A stretch of DNA of 64,000 nucleotides, from NCBI RefSeq assembly GCF_036013975.1, contig NZ_CP107904.1, positions 2,542,001-2,606,000 on the forward strand, in the 5' to 3' direction. Source of the stretch: Kitasatospora sp. NBC_00458. GTDB taxonomy: Bacteria > Actinomycetota > Actinomycetes > Streptomycetales > Streptomycetaceae. Within the stretch, counting starts at the first letter, position 1. Each line of letters begins with the position of its first letter. The notes under the pieces are model-generated. The model was not told the DNA's origin, ran no database searches, and saw nothing but the letters and a program-made list of their open reading frames with translations. The translations under genes were made by a program, and so were the position numbers. This document shows, one piece after another, positions 50,243-60,385 of this stretch.

Positions 50243-50359
50243 CCGTCCCGCTCTCCCTCCACGCCTCGCCCGTCCCCGGGCCGCTCCGATCCGGCGCGGC
50301 CCTCGGGCGCGCGGGGCGGGACCCGTCCGGACCCGGGTGCGCGCCTCGTCGGACCCGTC

Positions 50360-51793
50360 CTACGAGTCCGCCAGCTCCCGCACGGCCGCCGCGAAGAGGT
50401 CGCCGCGCTCGCCGTAGTTGGTGAACATGTCCATCGAGGCGCAGGCCGGGGCCAGCAGCACCGTGTCACCCGTTCGGGCGAGTGAGGCGGCCGCGCGGAC
50501 CACCTCGGCCATCGCCACCGCGCCAGTCTGGCCCTCGGCCGCCTCGATCACCGGGACATCCGGCGCGTGTCGCGCCAGCGCCTCCCGGATCAGCGCGCGG
50601 TCCTCACCGATCAGCACGGCGGCGCGCAGCCGCTCGGACGCGCCCTGCACCAGGTCGTCGAAGGCCGCCCCCTTGGCCAGGCCGCCGGCGATCCAGACGA
50701 TCGGGCGGTAGGCGGAGAGCGAGGCCGCGGCGGCGTGGGTGTTGGTCGCCTTGGAGTCGTCGATGTACGTCACGCCGTCGACGACGCCGACCTCGGCGAT
50801 CCGGTGGGCGTCCGGCCGGAAGGCGCGCAGGCCCTCCCGGACGGCCTTCGGGTCGACCCCGTAGGACCGGGCCAGCGCGGCGGCGGCCAGGGCGTTGGCG
50901 ATGTTGTGCGGGGCCGGCGGGTTGACGTCCTCGACGGAACCCAGCTCGGCGGCGTTCTTCGCCCGGTCCGCCACGAAGGCGCGGTCCACCAGCAGGCCGT
51001 CGACCAGGCCGAAGTCCGACGGGCCGGGCGAGCCGAGGCCGAAGCCGACCGCCCGGCAGCCCTCCTCGACGTCGGCCTCGCGGACCAGCGCCTCGGTGGC
51101 CGGGTCGGCCAGGTTGTAGACGCACGCGACGACGTTGCCCTCGTAGATCCGGCCCTTGTCGGCGGCGTACGCCTCCATCGAGCCGTGCCAGTCGAGGTGG
51201 TCGGGGGCCAGGTTGAGCACGGCCGCCGAGTACGGGCGCAGCGAGGGCGCCCAGTGCAGCTGGTAGCTGGAGAGCTCGACGGCGAGCACGTCGTACGGCT
51301 CCTCGGCGAGCACCGCGTCCAGCACCGAGACCCCCACGTTGCCGACGGCGGCGGTGCGCCGGCCGGCGGCGGTGAGGATCGAGGCGAGCATCTGGACGGT
51401 GGTGGTCTTGCCGTTGGTGCCGGTGACGGCCAGCCAGGGGGCGGGTTCGCCGGTGGCGGGCAGCGGGCGGCGCAGCCGCCAGGCCAGCTCGACGTCGCCC
51501 CAGACCTCCACGCCGGCCGCCGCGGCGGCCGCGAAGAGCGGGCTGCTCGGCGGCCAGCCGGGCGAGGTGACGACCAGCCGGGTGCCGTCGGGCAGGCTGT
51601 CGCCGTCGCCGAGGCGGACGGTCACGCCCTGGGCCTCCAGCTCGGCGGCGCGGGCCTTCAGGCCCTCGCCGCTCCCGCCGTCCACCACGGTGACGCGGGC
51701 GCCGAGGCCGTGCAGGACCCGGGCGGCGCTGATGCCGGAGACACCGAGACCGGCGACCGCGACCGGCAGTCCGGTCCACTCGGGGGTGGTCAT
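50360..51793 (-). CDS. murD: UDP-MurNAc-L-Ala:D-Glu ligase MurD
   Basis: A 477-aa ATP-dependent ligase that adds D-glutamate to UDP-MurNAc-L-Ala. It has an N-terminal Rossmann-like domain ([17 protein letters not shown]), P-loop [34 protein letters not shown] and the C-terminal [12 protein letters not shown]. The ATG overlaps the mraY stop by ATGA. Confidence 0.97.
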   Translation of the reverse strand: MTTPEWTGLPVAVAGLGVSGISAARVLHGLGARVTVVDGGSGEGLKARAAELEAQGVTVRLGDGDSLPDGTRLVVTSPGWPPSSPLFAAAAAAGVEVWGDVELAWRLRRPLPATGEPAPWLAVTGTNGKTTTVQMLASILTAAGRRTAAVGNVGVSVLDAVLAEEPYDVLAVELSSYQLHWAPSLRPYSAAVLNLAPDHLDWHGSMEAYAADKGRIYEGNVVACVYNLADPATEALVREADVEEGCRAVGFGLGSPGPSDFGLVDGLLVDRAFVADRAKNAAELGSVEDVNPPAPHNIANALAAAALARSYGVDPKAVREGLRAFRPDAHRIAEVGVVDGVTYIDDSKATNTHAAAASLSAYRPIVWIAGGLAKGAAFDDLVQGASERLRAAVLIGEDRALIREALARHAPDVPVIEAAEGQTGAVAMAEVVRAAASLARTGDTVLLAPACASMDMFTNYGERGDLFAAAVRELADS

Positions 51794-52851
51794 CCGGTCA
51801 CCCATCCCGCGTAGAAGAGGCCGAGGCCGACGGCCACGCAGAGGCCCTGGATGATCCAGAACCGGACCACGACCAGGACCTCGCTCCAGCCCTTGAGTTC
51901 GAAGTGGTGCTGCAGCGGGGCCATCTTGAAGACGCGCTTGCCGGTCATCCGGAACGAGCCGACCTGGATGATCACCGAGAGGGTGATGATCACGAAGAGG
52001 CCGCCCAGCAGGACCAGCAGGATCTCGGTGCGCGAGCAGATCGCCAGACCGGCCATCGCGCCGCCGAGGGCCAGCGAGCCGGTGTCGCCCATGAAGATCT
52101 TGGCGGGCGAGGTGTTCCACCAGAGGAAGCCGAAGCAGGAGCCCATGAGGGCGGCGGCGACCACCGCGAGGTCCAGCGGGTCGCGGACCTCGTAGCAGTT
52201 GGAGGTGGCCGAGACGGCGTAGGCGCAGCTCTGGCCGTACTCCCAGACGCCGATGAAGGTGTAGGCGCCGAAGGCCATCACCGATGCGCCGGTGGCCAGG
52301 CCGTCCAGACCGTCCGTCAGGTTCACGCCGTTCGAGGTCGCGGCGATCAGGAAGTACGCGAAGATGACGAACAGCACCGGGCCGATCGACCACTCGAAGT
52401 CGCGGACGAACGAGAGGTGCTGGGAGGCCGGGGTGCGGTCGGCGGCGTCGGGGAACTGCAGCGCCAGGACGGCGAAGACCAGGCCGACGATCGACTGCCC
52501 GGCCAGCTTCGCCTTGGCCCGCAGGCCCAGCGAACGGCGCTTGACGACCTTGATGTAGTCGTCGAGGAAGCCGACCAGCCCGAGACCGGCCGTCAGGAAC
52601 AGCACCAGCAGTCCGGAGGCGGTCGGGGACTCGCCCGTTATCGCCTTGGTCGCGAAGTAGGCCACCAGCGTCGCCAGGATGAAGGCGATGCCGCCCATGG
52701 TGGGCGTGCCCTTCTTGCTGTGGTGCGCCTTGGGGCCGTCGTCGCGGATGTACTGGCCGTAGCCCTGCCGGGCGAGCAGCTTGATGAGGGCCGGCGTGCC
52801 GAGCAGCGACAGGACCAGGCCGATCATGCCGGAGAAGAGGATCTGCTTCAT
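51790..52851 (-). CDS. mraY: Phospho-MurNAc-pentapeptide translocase MraY
   Basis: A 353-aa polytopic enzyme that forms lipid I on undecaprenyl phosphate. Motifs are [18 protein letters not shown], the acidic [18 protein letters not shown], the [12 protein letters not shown] loop and [10 protein letters not shown]. About ten membrane helices. The ATG overlaps the murF stop by 1 nt. Confidence 0.98.
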   Translation of the reverse strand: MKQILFSGMIGLVLSLLGTPALIKLLARQGYGQYIRDDGPKAHHSKKGTPTMGGIAFILATLVAYFATKAITGESPTASGLLVLFLTAGLGLVGFLDDYIKVVKRRSLGLRAKAKLAGQSIVGLVFAVLALQFPDAADRTPASQHLSFVRDFEWSIGPVLFVIFAYFLIAATSNGVNLTDGLDGLATGASVMAFGAYTFIGVWEYGQSCAYAVSATSNCYEVRDPLDLAVVAAALMGSCFGFLWWNTSPAKIFMGDTGSLALGGAMAGLAICSRTEILLVLLGGLFVIITLSVIIQVGSFRMTGKRVFKMAPLQHHFELKGWSEVLVVVRFWIIQGLCVAVGLGLFYAGWVTG

Positions 52852-54251
52852 CAGCGGGCCGCACCGTCCGCGAGGATTGCCTCGGCCACCTTTTCGAGCC
52901 CCACCGACCGGGACGCCTTCACCAGCACCACATCCCCCGGCCGCAGCTGACTGCGCAGCAGTTCGACCGCCGCGTCCGCGTCGGACACCAGCACCGACTC
53001 CTCACCCCACGAACCTTCGTTCCTAGCGCCCAGTTCCATGCAGGCCGCCTCGCGTCCGCCGACCGCCACCAGCTTGGTGACGTCCAGCCGGACGGCGAGC
53101 CGCCCGATGGCGTCGTGCTCGGCCAGGCTGTCCTCGCCGAGCTCCCGCATCTCGCCGAGCACCGCCCAGGTGCGGCGGCGCTCCGGGCCGCGGCCCCCCA
53201 TCGAGACCAGCGCCCGCAGCGCGGCCCGCATCGAGTCGGGGTTCGCGTTGTAGGCGTCGTTCACGACGGTGACACCATCGGCCCGGTCGACGACCTCCAT
53301 GCGCCAGCGGGACAGCGCACCCGCCTCGTTCAGTGCTTCGGCGGTGTCGTCGACGGTCATCCCGAGCTCCGTCGCCACCGCTGCGGCGGCGAGGGCGTTC
53401 GAGACGTGGTGCTCACCGTACAGGCGCAGCTGCACCGGTGCGGAACCGGCCGGGGTGATCAACGTGAAGGATGGACGTCCGGTGGCGTCCAGGCGAACGT
53501 CCTGTGCGCGCACCCCGGCGTCCGGGGACTCGCCGAAGAACACCACCCGGGCCTTGGTGCGCGCGGCCATTGCGCGTACCAACCGGTCGTCGGCGTTGAG
53601 GACCGCCACGCCGTCGGCCGGCAGTGCCTCGACCAGTTCGCCCTTGGCCTCGGCGATCGCCTCCTGCGAGCCGAACTCGCCGACGTGCGCGGTGCCGACG
53701 TTCAGCACCACGCCGATCCGGGGCGGGGTGATCGAGGTGAGGTACTCGATGTCGCCCTTGTGCCGGGCGCCCATCTCCAGCACCAGGTGCCGGGTGGCGT
53801 CCTCGACCCGCAGCGCGGTCATCGGGTGGCCGATCTCGTTGTTGAGCGAGCCGGGCGGGTAGACGGTGTCGCCGAGGCGCTGGAGCAGCTGGGCGATCAG
53901 GTCCTTGGTGCTGGTCTTGCCGGCCGAGCCGGTGAGCGCGACCACGGTGGCGTCGGCGCGGCCGACGACCGCGCGGGCCAGCTTGCCGAGCGCGTCCACC
54001 ACGCTGTCGACCCGGACGGCGGGGCCGTCGACCGGGCGGGACGCCAGCACGGCGACCGCGCCGGCCGCCATCGCGGTGGCCGCGTAGTCGTGGCCGTCCA
54101 CGTTCTCGCCGACGAAGGCCGCGAAGAGGCCGCCGGGGAGGACCTTGCGGGAGTCGACCTCGACCGGGGCGGTCACCAGGACGTCGGGGTCGGCTCCGGC
54201 CAGGGTGCCGCCGACTGCTGCGGCCACCTCGGCGAGGGTCAGTGCGATCAC
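52851..54251 (-). CDS. murF: UDP-MurNAc-tripeptide:D-Ala-D-Ala ligase MurF
   Basis: A 466-aa Mur ligase adding D-Ala-D-Ala. P-loop [42 protein letters not shown] and [16 protein letters not shown] are present. The GTG overlaps the murE stop by GTGA. Confidence 0.97.
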   Translation of the reverse strand: MIALTLAEVAAAVGGTLAGADPDVLVTAPVEVDSRKVLPGGLFAAFVGENVDGHDYAATAMAAGAVAVLASRPVDGPAVRVDSVVDALGKLARAVVGRADATVVALTGSAGKTSTKDLIAQLLQRLGDTVYPPGSLNNEIGHPMTALRVEDATRHLVLEMGARHKGDIEYLTSITPPRIGVVLNVGTAHVGEFGSQEAIAEAKGELVEALPADGVAVLNADDRLVRAMAARTKARVVFFGESPDAGVRAQDVRLDATGRPSFTLITPAGSAPVQLRLYGEHHVSNALAAAAVATELGMTVDDTAEALNEAGALSRWRMEVVDRADGVTVVNDAYNANPDSMRAALRALVSMGGRGPERRRTWAVLGEMRELGEDSLAEHDAIGRLAVRLDVTKLVAVGGREAACMELGARNEGSWGEESVLVSDADAAVELLRSQLRPGDVVLVKASRSVGLEKVAEAILADGAAR

Positions 54252-55828
54252 GGCTGCTCTACTCCTCCGGTGCCCCGGGCGGCCGTGGTCCGCGCGACGG
54301 CGTCCTGTCCGATGGCCTCGCGCAGCACCTCCCGGTCGTCGAAGGGGCGGATCTCGTCTCGTACGTACTGGCCGAGCTCGTGGCCCTTGCCGGCCACCAG
54401 CACGGTGTCGCCGGCCCGGGCGTGGGCGATGGCCAGCTGGATCGCCTCGGCCCGGTCGGGGACGACCAGGACGGCGCCGCGATCGGCCTCGGGCACCGCG
54501 GCGGCGCCGGCGAGCATGGTGGCGAGGATCGCCAGCGGGTCCTCGCTGCGCGGGTTGTCGCTGGTCAGCAGGGCGGTGTCGGCGAGCCGGGCGGCGATGC
54601 CGCCCATCGGGGCGCGCTTGTGCGGGTCGCGGTCGCCGCCGCAGCCGATCACCACGTGCAGCCGGCCCTTGGTGACCTCGCGCAGCGAGCCGAGGACGGC
54701 CTCCAGGGCGTCCGGCTTGTGCGCGTAGTCGACCACCGCGACGTACGGCTGGCCCGCGTCGACCCGCTCCAGCCGGCCGGGCACGCCGGGCACGGCGGCG
54801 ATGCCGGCCACGGCCCGGTCGAGCGGGAGGCCGGCGGTGACCAGCACCGCGATCGCGGCCAGCGCGTTGGCGACGTTGAACGGGCCGGGCAGCGGGACGG
54901 ACGCGTCCGCCTCGGCGCCGTCGGGGCCCAGGACCCGGAACGTCGAGCCGACCGGTCCGAGCTGGACGTCCACCGCCCGCCAGTCCGCCTCGGGGGCGCC
55001 GGTGGCGGAGAAGGTGGAGACCGGGATCTTCGCCTCGGCGGCCAGCCGGCGGCCGTACGCGTCGTCCAGGTTGGCCACCCCGGCCCGCGACTTGCCGGGC
55101 TGGAAGAGCCGGGCCTTCGCCTGGAAGTAGTCCTCCATGTCCGGGTGGAAGTCGAGGTGCTCGGGGGTGAGGTTGTTGAACAGCGCGACGTCGTAGACCA
55201 CGCCGTCGGTGCGGCCGTACACCAGCGCGTGGCTGGAGACCTCCATGGTCACCGCGTCCGCGCCGCGCTCGCCCATCACGGCGAGGATCGCGTGCAGGTC
55301 GGTGGCCTCGGGGGTGGTCCGCTCGCTCTTGATCCGCTCGGTGCCGACCCGCATCTCGACGGTGCCGATCACCCCGGGGCTGCGCCCGGCGCCGAGCAGG
55401 CCGCCCTCGACCAGGTAGGAGGTGGTGGTCTTGCCGTTGGTGCCGGTCAGCCCGATCATCAGCAGCCGCTCGGAGGGCCGGTCGTAGACGGCGGCGGCCA
55501 GCTCGCCCATCCGGGCCCGCGGCCGCTCGACGACCAGCAGCGGGAGTCCCGCGCCGGCCGCGAGCTCGGCACCGGCCGGGTCGGTGAGCACCGCCACCGC
55601 GCCGGCGCCGGCGGCCTGCCCGCTGAACGACGCGCCGTGGTGGTTGGCGCCGGGGAACGCCACGTACAGGTCGCCGGGGCGGACCTCCCGGGCGTTGTGG
55701 GTGACGCCGGTGACCTCGGGTCCCTCGACGGGGTCGAGACCCAGCAGTCGGGCGATCTCGGCGAGCGGCCTGGCCCCCGTCCGGGCGGGGCGGGGCGGGC
55801 TCACGGTGGTTTGATCGGGTTTCGGCAC
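54248..55828 (-). CDS. murE: UDP-MurNAc-tripeptide synthetase MurE (DAP-adding)
   Basis: A 526-aa Mur ligase that adds diaminopimelate, LL-DAP in streptomycetes. P-loop [43 protein letters not shown], and LTSDNPRSEDP, whose DNPR motif is the DAP-specificity signature. The start is uncertain: GTG 55828 has a TAGCCT -10 box 7 nt upstream. ATG 55915 would add 29 residues (NNDRAGAAAGTEKG and on) that do not look conserved but would lie only 7 bp from ftsI. Confidence 0.95.
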   Translation of the reverse strand: MPKPDQTTVSPPRPARTGARPLAEIARLLGLDPVEGPEVTGVTHNAREVRPGDLYVAFPGANHHGASFSGQAAGAGAVAVLTDPAGAELAAGAGLPLLVVERPRARMGELAAAVYDRPSERLLMIGLTGTNGKTTTSYLVEGGLLGAGRSPGVIGTVEMRVGTERIKSERTTPEATDLHAILAVMGERGADAVTMEVSSHALVYGRTDGVVYDVALFNNLTPEHLDFHPDMEDYFQAKARLFQPGKSRAGVANLDDAYGRRLAAEAKIPVSTFSATGAPEADWRAVDVQLGPVGSTFRVLGPDGAEADASVPLPGPFNVANALAAIAVLVTAGLPLDRAVAGIAAVPGVPGRLERVDAGQPYVAVVDYAHKPDALEAVLGSLREVTKGRLHVVIGCGGDRDPHKRAPMGGIAARLADTALLTSDNPRSEDPLAILATMLAGAAAVPEADRGAVLVVPDRAEAIQLAIAHARAGDTVLVAGKGHELGQYVRDEIRPFDDREVLREAIGQDAVARTTAARGTGGVEQP

Positions 55829-55835
55829 GGCGGAG

Positions 55836-55841
55836 AGGCTA
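55836..55841 (-). promoter_or_regulatory. Possible internal promoter before murE
   Basis: Minus-strand TAGCCT, 7 nt before GTG 55828, the same hexamer and spacing as at phoD. It would give a leaderless murE message inside the cluster. Confidence 0.35.
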
Positions 55842-55922
55842 TCCGCCGAAGGGCGTCCAGGGCCAAACCGGCCCTTTTCCGTACCGGCGGCCGCACCCGC
55901 CCGGTCGTTGTTCATGGGTCGA

Positions 55923-58193
55923 TCACGGCTTCCACTCGACGGGCAGGTTGGGCGCCTCGCTCCCGCTCGGCGGGACCTGGAGGGTCTTGAGGGTGAACTC
56001 CATCACCTGCTTGAACACCGGACCGCAGAGCTGGCCGCCGAAGTGGCCGTTGACCGGGTCCTGGATCACGCAGGAGACGGTGACCCGCGGCTGGTCGGCC
56101 GGGGCGAAGCCGATGAAGGACGCGGTGTAGCCCCGGTAGCCGCCGGTCTTGGGGTCCACCCGGTTGGCGGTGCCGGTCTTGCCGGCCACCCGGTAGCCGG
56201 GGATCGCGGCCTTGCCGCCGGTGCCCTGCTCGTCGGAGACGACGGACTCCAGCATCTCGGTGAGGGTCTTGGCGGTCTGTTCGCCCACCACCCGGGACTG
56301 CGCGCCCGGCGCGGCGGGGGTGTACCTGCCGTCCGGCGCGGTGGTGCCCTGGACGACGCTGGGCGCCACCCGGACCCCGCCGTTGGCGATGGTCGAGAAC
56401 ACCGAGGTCGCCTGCAGGGCGTTGACCGAGAGGCCCTGCCCGAACGGGATGGTGTACTGCTTGGACGCCTTCCAGTCCTCCGGCTTGTCGAGCAGTCCGG
56501 CGGTCTCGCCGGGGAAGCCCAGTCCGGTCTGCTGGCCGATGCCGAACTTCCGCAGGTACTCGTGGAGCACCTGGTTGGCCTCGGGCTGGGTCGCGCCGAG
56601 CGTCTGGGCGGCCTCGATGGTGCCGATGTTGGAGGACTTGGCGAGCACGCCGGCCAGGGTGAGGTACCAGGTGGGGTGCTCGACGTCGTCCTTGAACGCC
56701 ACGTCGCCGCGGACCAGCGGGTACGGCACGGTGACCTTGGTGTCCCAGGTGGCCTTGCCGGTGTCCAGGACCGCCGCCATGGTCATCAGCTTGGCGGTGG
56801 AGCCGGGCTCGTAGGCGTCCTGCAGGGCGGCGTTGCCGAGCTGCGAGTTCCTGGCCGTGCTCAGGTCGTTCGGGTTGAAGCCCGGCGAGGTGGCCATCGC
56901 CAGCACCTGGCCGTTCTTCACGTCCTGGACGATGACGTAGCCCTTCTCCGCCCCGGCGTTGGCGACCTGGTCGGTGATGGCCCGCTGGGCGGCCCACTGG
57001 ATGTCCCGGTTGACGGTCAGCCGCAGGTCGGTGCCGGGCACGGCGGGGTCGAGCGAGCCGCCGGCGGTGGGCACCAGCCGGCCGCCGGCCTGCGCGTAGC
57101 TGCTGTGGCCGTCCTTGCCGGACAGCTGCTTCTGGTACTGCTGCTCCAGCCCGCCGGCGCCCTCGCCCTCCGCGTTGACGAAGCCGACGAGGTTGGCGGC
57201 CAGCCCGTCCGAGGGGTAGACCCGCTTCTGGGTGTCCCGGTTGAAGACGCCGGCCAGCGGGTTGACGCACTCGTTGTCGAGCCTGGTCCGGCCGCCCTCC
57301 TCGGCGGACTTGTTGAGCAGCCGCTTCTGGGCCTGGCAGCTCCGCGATCCGGCCTGCTTCTCCAGGCTCGACTTGAGGTCGCTGATCTGGTTCTTGACGT
57401 CCGGGGCCTGCTGGGCGGCGAGCCGCTTGTAGCGGGTCTTGGGGGTGTGCAGGTCGGCGGCGATCCGCTCCTTGGGCAGGCCGAGGATCGGCGCCAGCAG
57501 GGCGGCGGCCTGCTCGGGGGCGTCCGGGAGGCCGGTGGCCTCGGGGGTGAACATCGCCGGGTCGGCGGTGATGTCGTAGGCGTCGACGGTGGTGGCCAGG
57601 GCGACCCCGTCGGAGGACGTTATCGAGCCGCGTTCGGCGGTGATCGGGATGTTCAGGTAGCGGTTGGTGTTGGCGTCGGCGGCCAGCGCGTCGGAGTCCA
57701 GCAGCTGGAGCTGGACCAGCCGTCCGGCGAAGATCGAGAAGACCACCGAGAGCACGATGGTGATCACCCGCAGCCGGCGGCGCGGGTCGGCCAGCCGGAT
57801 CCCCCGGGGCTGCGGCCGGCGCTGCGGGGGGCGCGGGCGCGACCCGGCGCCCGCCCGGGCGGCGCGGGCCGGCGGGCGGCCCTCGGGGCGGCGCTGCTGC
57901 GGGGTGCGCGGCGTCCGGGCGGCGGCGGCCCTCGGGTCCCGCCCGGCGGCGGGCTGGGCCTTGGCGCCGGCCTGCCGGGCCTGCGGCTGCTTGGCCGGGG
58001 GCTGCTTGGCGCGGGCCGGCTGGCCCTTGGCGGGCTGCGGCTTGGCCGGCTGTCCCTTCGCCGGCTGGGCGCGCCCGGCGGCGGGCGGCTTGCCGGTGGA
58101 CTGCCCGCGCGGGGCCGGACGGGGCGCGGCGCCCTTGACCGGCCTGCGTCCGCTGCCACCAGCGGCTCCGGAGGGCTGACGGGGCGTGCTCAT
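55923..58193 (-). CDS. ftsI: Septal transpeptidase FtsI (PBP3, class B)
   Basis: A 756-aa class B penicillin-binding protein. Residues 1-135 are a long Ala/Pro/Lys/Gln-rich cytoplasmic tail. The membrane anchor VITIVLSVVFSIFAGRLVQL covers about 139-158. The dimerisation domain starts near NIPITAERGSITSSDG. Catalytic motifs are EPGSTAKL (Ser about 463), SSN (about 519) and KTG (about 670). It crosslinks septal peptidoglycan with FtsW. The ATG overlaps the ftsL stop by ATGA. Confidence 0.97.
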   Translation of the reverse strand: MSTPRQPSGAAGGSGRRPVKGAAPRPAPRGQSTGKPPAAGRAQPAKGQPAKPQPAKGQPARAKQPPAKQPQARQAGAKAQPAAGRDPRAAAARTPRTPQQRRPEGRPPARAARAGAGSRPRPPQRRPQPRGIRLADPRRRLRVITIVLSVVFSIFAGRLVQLQLLDSDALAADANTNRYLNIPITAERGSITSSDGVALATTVDAYDITADPAMFTPEATGLPDAPEQAAALLAPILGLPKERIAADLHTPKTRYKRLAAQQAPDVKNQISDLKSSLEKQAGSRSCQAQKRLLNKSAEEGGRTRLDNECVNPLAGVFNRDTQKRVYPSDGLAANLVGFVNAEGEGAGGLEQQYQKQLSGKDGHSSYAQAGGRLVPTAGGSLDPAVPGTDLRLTVNRDIQWAAQRAITDQVANAGAEKGYVIVQDVKNGQVLAMATSPGFNPNDLSTARNSQLGNAALQDAYEPGSTAKLMTMAAVLDTGKATWDTKVTVPYPLVRGDVAFKDDVEHPTWYLTLAGVLAKSSNIGTIEAAQTLGATQPEANQVLHEYLRKFGIGQQTGLGFPGETAGLLDKPEDWKASKQYTIPFGQGLSVNALQATSVFSTIANGGVRVAPSVVQGTTAPDGRYTPAAPGAQSRVVGEQTAKTLTEMLESVVSDEQGTGGKAAIPGYRVAGKTGTANRVDPKTGGYRGYTASFIGFAPADQPRVTVSCVIQDPVNGHFGGQLCGPVFKQVMEFTLKTLQVPPSGSEAPNLPVEWKP

Positions 58194-58804
58194 CGGGCGG
58201 CACCCCCGCCGGTGGCCGGCGCCGGCTGCGGCGCGGCCGGGTTGAGCTGGACGGTGACGTCCCCGCCCGGCGCCGGAACGGTCGCCGCGGGTGCGGCGGG
58301 CTGGGCCGGTGCCGGGGAACCGGCCGGAGCGCCGGCACCGGGCTGGGCGCTGGGCGAAGGCTGCTTCCCGGGCCACGGTTCCGCGGTGGACCGTTTCACC
58401 GGCGGGCTGTCCTGGGCGGGCTTCGGCGTGCCGACCACCGCGCCGCCGTTCGGCAGGTCGAGGAAGGCCATCCCGCCGGCCGGCACCATGCCGAGCTCGG
58501 CGGCCCGGCGGGCCAGCGCGTCCGGGGCGGAGTTCTGGTCGATCTGGTGCTGGAGCCCCTGCTGCTCGTCGGTCAGGACGGTGGTCTGCCGCTGCAGCCT
58601 GGACAGCTCGAAGGAGCCCTCGTTGAGCGCGGTGTTCAGCGCCAGCAGCCCGAGCAGCCCGGCCGCGAGCAGCACCACCACCAGCACCGCGAACGGTGTC
58701 CGCCCCCGTACCTGGCGCCGCCCTGGGCGGACGGTGATCCGCGCCCTGCCGCCCTGCCCGGGGAGCACCCTGCTCCCCGCCCCGCCTCCGGCCACCGGCC
58801 CCAC
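58190..58804 (-). CDS. ftsL: FtsL-like septum formation initiator protein
   Basis: A 204-aa bitopic protein. A basic N-terminus is followed by one membrane helix (FAVLVVVLLAAGLLGLLAL, about 43-61), a short coiled coil (ELSRLQRQTTVLTDEQQGLQ) and LARRAAELGMVPAG, typical of FtsL/DivIC proteins. A Pro/Ala-rich extracytoplasmic tail of about 90 residues is an addition. GTG 58804 has GGAGGG 6 nt upstream, an unusually good site. Lies between rsmH and ftsI as expected. Confidence 0.9.
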   Translation of the reverse strand: MGPVAGGGAGSRVLPGQGGRARITVRPGRRQVRGRTPFAVLVVVLLAAGLLGLLALNTALNEGSFELSRLQRQTTVLTDEQQGLQHQIDQNSAPDALARRAAELGMVPAGGMAFLDLPNGGAVVGTPKPAQDSPPVKRSTAEPWPGKQPSPSAQPGAGAPAGSPAPAQPAAPAATVPAPGGDVTVQLNPAAPQPAPATGGGAAR

Positions 58805-58841
58805 TGCCTTCCCTCCGCCCTTCGGACCGCCCCGGTGCCGG

Positions 58842-59816
58842 TCAGCCCCGGGTGCTTCGGTCCCTGATCCTCTCCGCCACCCGCAGCCGTACGGGTGCGG
58901 CGCGCCGGTTCTCCTCGATCTCCTGCTCGGTGGCCAGCTCGGCACCGCGGGTGATCAGCTTGAGCCAGGGCTGGTGCTCCTCCGGGATGAACGGCAGCCC
59001 CGGCGGGGCGGTGCTGGTCGCCCCGGCCGCGAAGGACTGCTTGACCAGGCGGTCCTCCAGCGACTGGTAGGACATCACGGCGATCCGTCCGCCGAGGGCC
59101 AGGACGTCCAGCGCCCCGGGGATCGCCCGCTCCAGGACCTCCAGCTCGCCGTTGACCTCGATCCGCAGCGCCTGGAAGGTGCGCTTGGCCGGGTTTCCGC
59201 CGGTGCGGCGGGTGGCGGCCGGGATGGCGTTGCGCACCAACTCGACCAGACGCGCGCTGGTGGTGAACGGTTCCTTCTCGCGCTCGCGCAGGATCACCGA
59301 GGCGATCTTCCCGGCGAACCGCTCCTCACCGTAGAACTTGAGGATCCGGGCCAGCTCGCCGTGGCTGTAGGTGTTCAGCACCTCGGCCGCGCTGATGCCG
59401 CGGGTCTGGTCCATCCGCATGTCCAGCGGCGCGTCCTGGGCGTACGCGAAGCCGCGCTCCGCCTCGTCGAGCTGCATGGAGGAGACGCCGAGGTCGAAGA
59501 GGATGCCGTCGGCCTCCGGGATGTCCAGGCGCTCCAGCACCTCGGGGATCTCGTCGTAGACCGCGTGCACCAGGGTCGCCCGGTCGCCGAAGCGGGCCAG
59601 CCGCTCGCCGGAGAGCTTGAGCGCCGCCGGGTCGCGGTCCACCGCGACCAGCCGCACCTCGGGGAACTGGGTGAGCAGCGCCTCGCTGTGGCCGCCGAGG
59701 CCGAGGGTGGCGTCCACCACCACCGCACCGGGCCGGGAGATCGCCGGGGCCAGCGCGTCCATGCACCTCTGCAGCATCACCGGGACGTGCTTGGGGGCCG
59801 GATCGTTGGTGGTCAT
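58842..59816 (-). CDS. rsmH: 16S rRNA m4C1402 methyltransferase RsmH (MraW)
   Basis: A 324-aa SAM methyltransferase that modifies C1402 of 16S rRNA. Motifs are [70 protein letters not shown] and the C-terminal [13 protein letters not shown]. First assured gene of the dcw cluster. The ATG overlaps the stop of a possible small upstream ORF by ATGA. Confidence 0.97.
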   Translation of the reverse strand: MTTNDPAPKHVPVMLQRCMDALAPAISRPGAVVVDATLGLGGHSEALLTQFPEVRLVAVDRDPAALKLSGERLARFGDRATLVHAVYDEIPEVLERLDIPEADGILFDLGVSSMQLDEAERGFAYAQDAPLDMRMDQTRGISAAEVLNTYSHGELARILKFYGEERFAGKIASVILREREKEPFTTSARLVELVRNAIPAATRRTGGNPAKRTFQALRIEVNGELEVLERAIPGALDVLALGGRIAVMSYQSLEDRLVKQSFAAGATSTAPPGLPFIPEEHQPWLKLITRGAELATEQEIEENRRAAPVRLRVAERIRDRSTRG

Positions 59817-60073
59817 GCGCGGTGGCGCCCTTCCTCGGTGCGGAGCCGCCCGAAGTACGGGAGCTCCGCCCATTCTGTCCCACCACACCGCCGGGCAGGC
59901 GCACGGGCCGGGCCGCGGCCCGTGGGCCCCGCCCGCTCCTGGGGAAGGTCGTGACCGCCCGGCACCGGGGAAGGTGCGCCAGGTGGCACGGAGCGGGTGG
60001 AGGCCACGGGCCGCGTCGGCCGCCGCACCGGCCGGAAACGCCCGGTTGACGGGCTCCGGCGGGTGTGCTCCAC
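59813..60073 (-). CDS. Possible 86-aa upstream ORF coupled to rsmH
   Basis: An Arg/Pro-rich 86-codon frame starting GTG 60073, within about 10 nt of a strong -10 box, and ending in an ATGA overlap with the rsmH start. Third-position GC is about 81% by eye, lower than in sure genes nearby, and no family is recognised (ends [11 protein letters not shown]). It occupies the place of mraZ in many bacteria but shows no MraZ motif. It may be a leader peptide, a small protein, or chance. Confidence 0.3.
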   Translation of the reverse strand: MEHTRRSPSTGRFRPVRRPTRPVASTRSVPPGAPSPVPGGHDLPQERAGPTGRGPARAPARRCGGTEWAELPYFGRLRTEEGRHRA

Positions 60074-60082
60074 TGCGCCGCA

Positions 60083-60110
60083 ACTCTATCGCCCACGCCC
60101 CCGCAGTCAA
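60083..60110 (-). promoter_or_regulatory. Main promoter of the dcw cluster
   Basis: Minus strand: -35 TTGACT (60105-60110), 16-bp spacer, -10 TAGAGT (60083-60088). Strong match; start near 60076, about 260 nt before rsmH. The 262 bp upstream toward the carbonic anhydrase (60111-60372) show nothing else that I can support. Confidence 0.7.
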
Positions 60111-60372
60111 TGGCCCGCTCCGGCGCACCACCCGGGCGGCGGTACGGATCACCGCAGGTCGCGACGGTGCTCGTGGCACGTGCCGGACGCCTGGGCGGCG
60201 CCGGGGGCGGTCCCGCGCGCCCCTGCACCGGGAAGGCCCAGCGGACCGCCCCGGACGGGACCGGACATATCCGGCCGGACCGCCCGGGGGTGACGGCGCC
60301 TTGTGGATATGCGCTCGGTCACAAGGGCCCGCTCTGTAGTCATCAGCCCCACCACGAGCCGCCGAATCGCAC

Positions 60373-60378
60373 TAACGT
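60373..60378 (+). promoter_or_regulatory. -10 box of the carbonic anhydrase gene
   Basis: TAACGT followed by 7 nt and the ATG at 60386, with no Shine-Dalgarno between: leaderless arrangement. Confidence 0.45.
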
Positions 60379-60385
60379 CTTCACC

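Noticed and set aside
55908..59954. A 1348-codon open frame antisense to murE-ftsI-ftsL-rsmH
   Set aside because: It spans four firmly identified genes on the opposite strand and has no recognisable domain.
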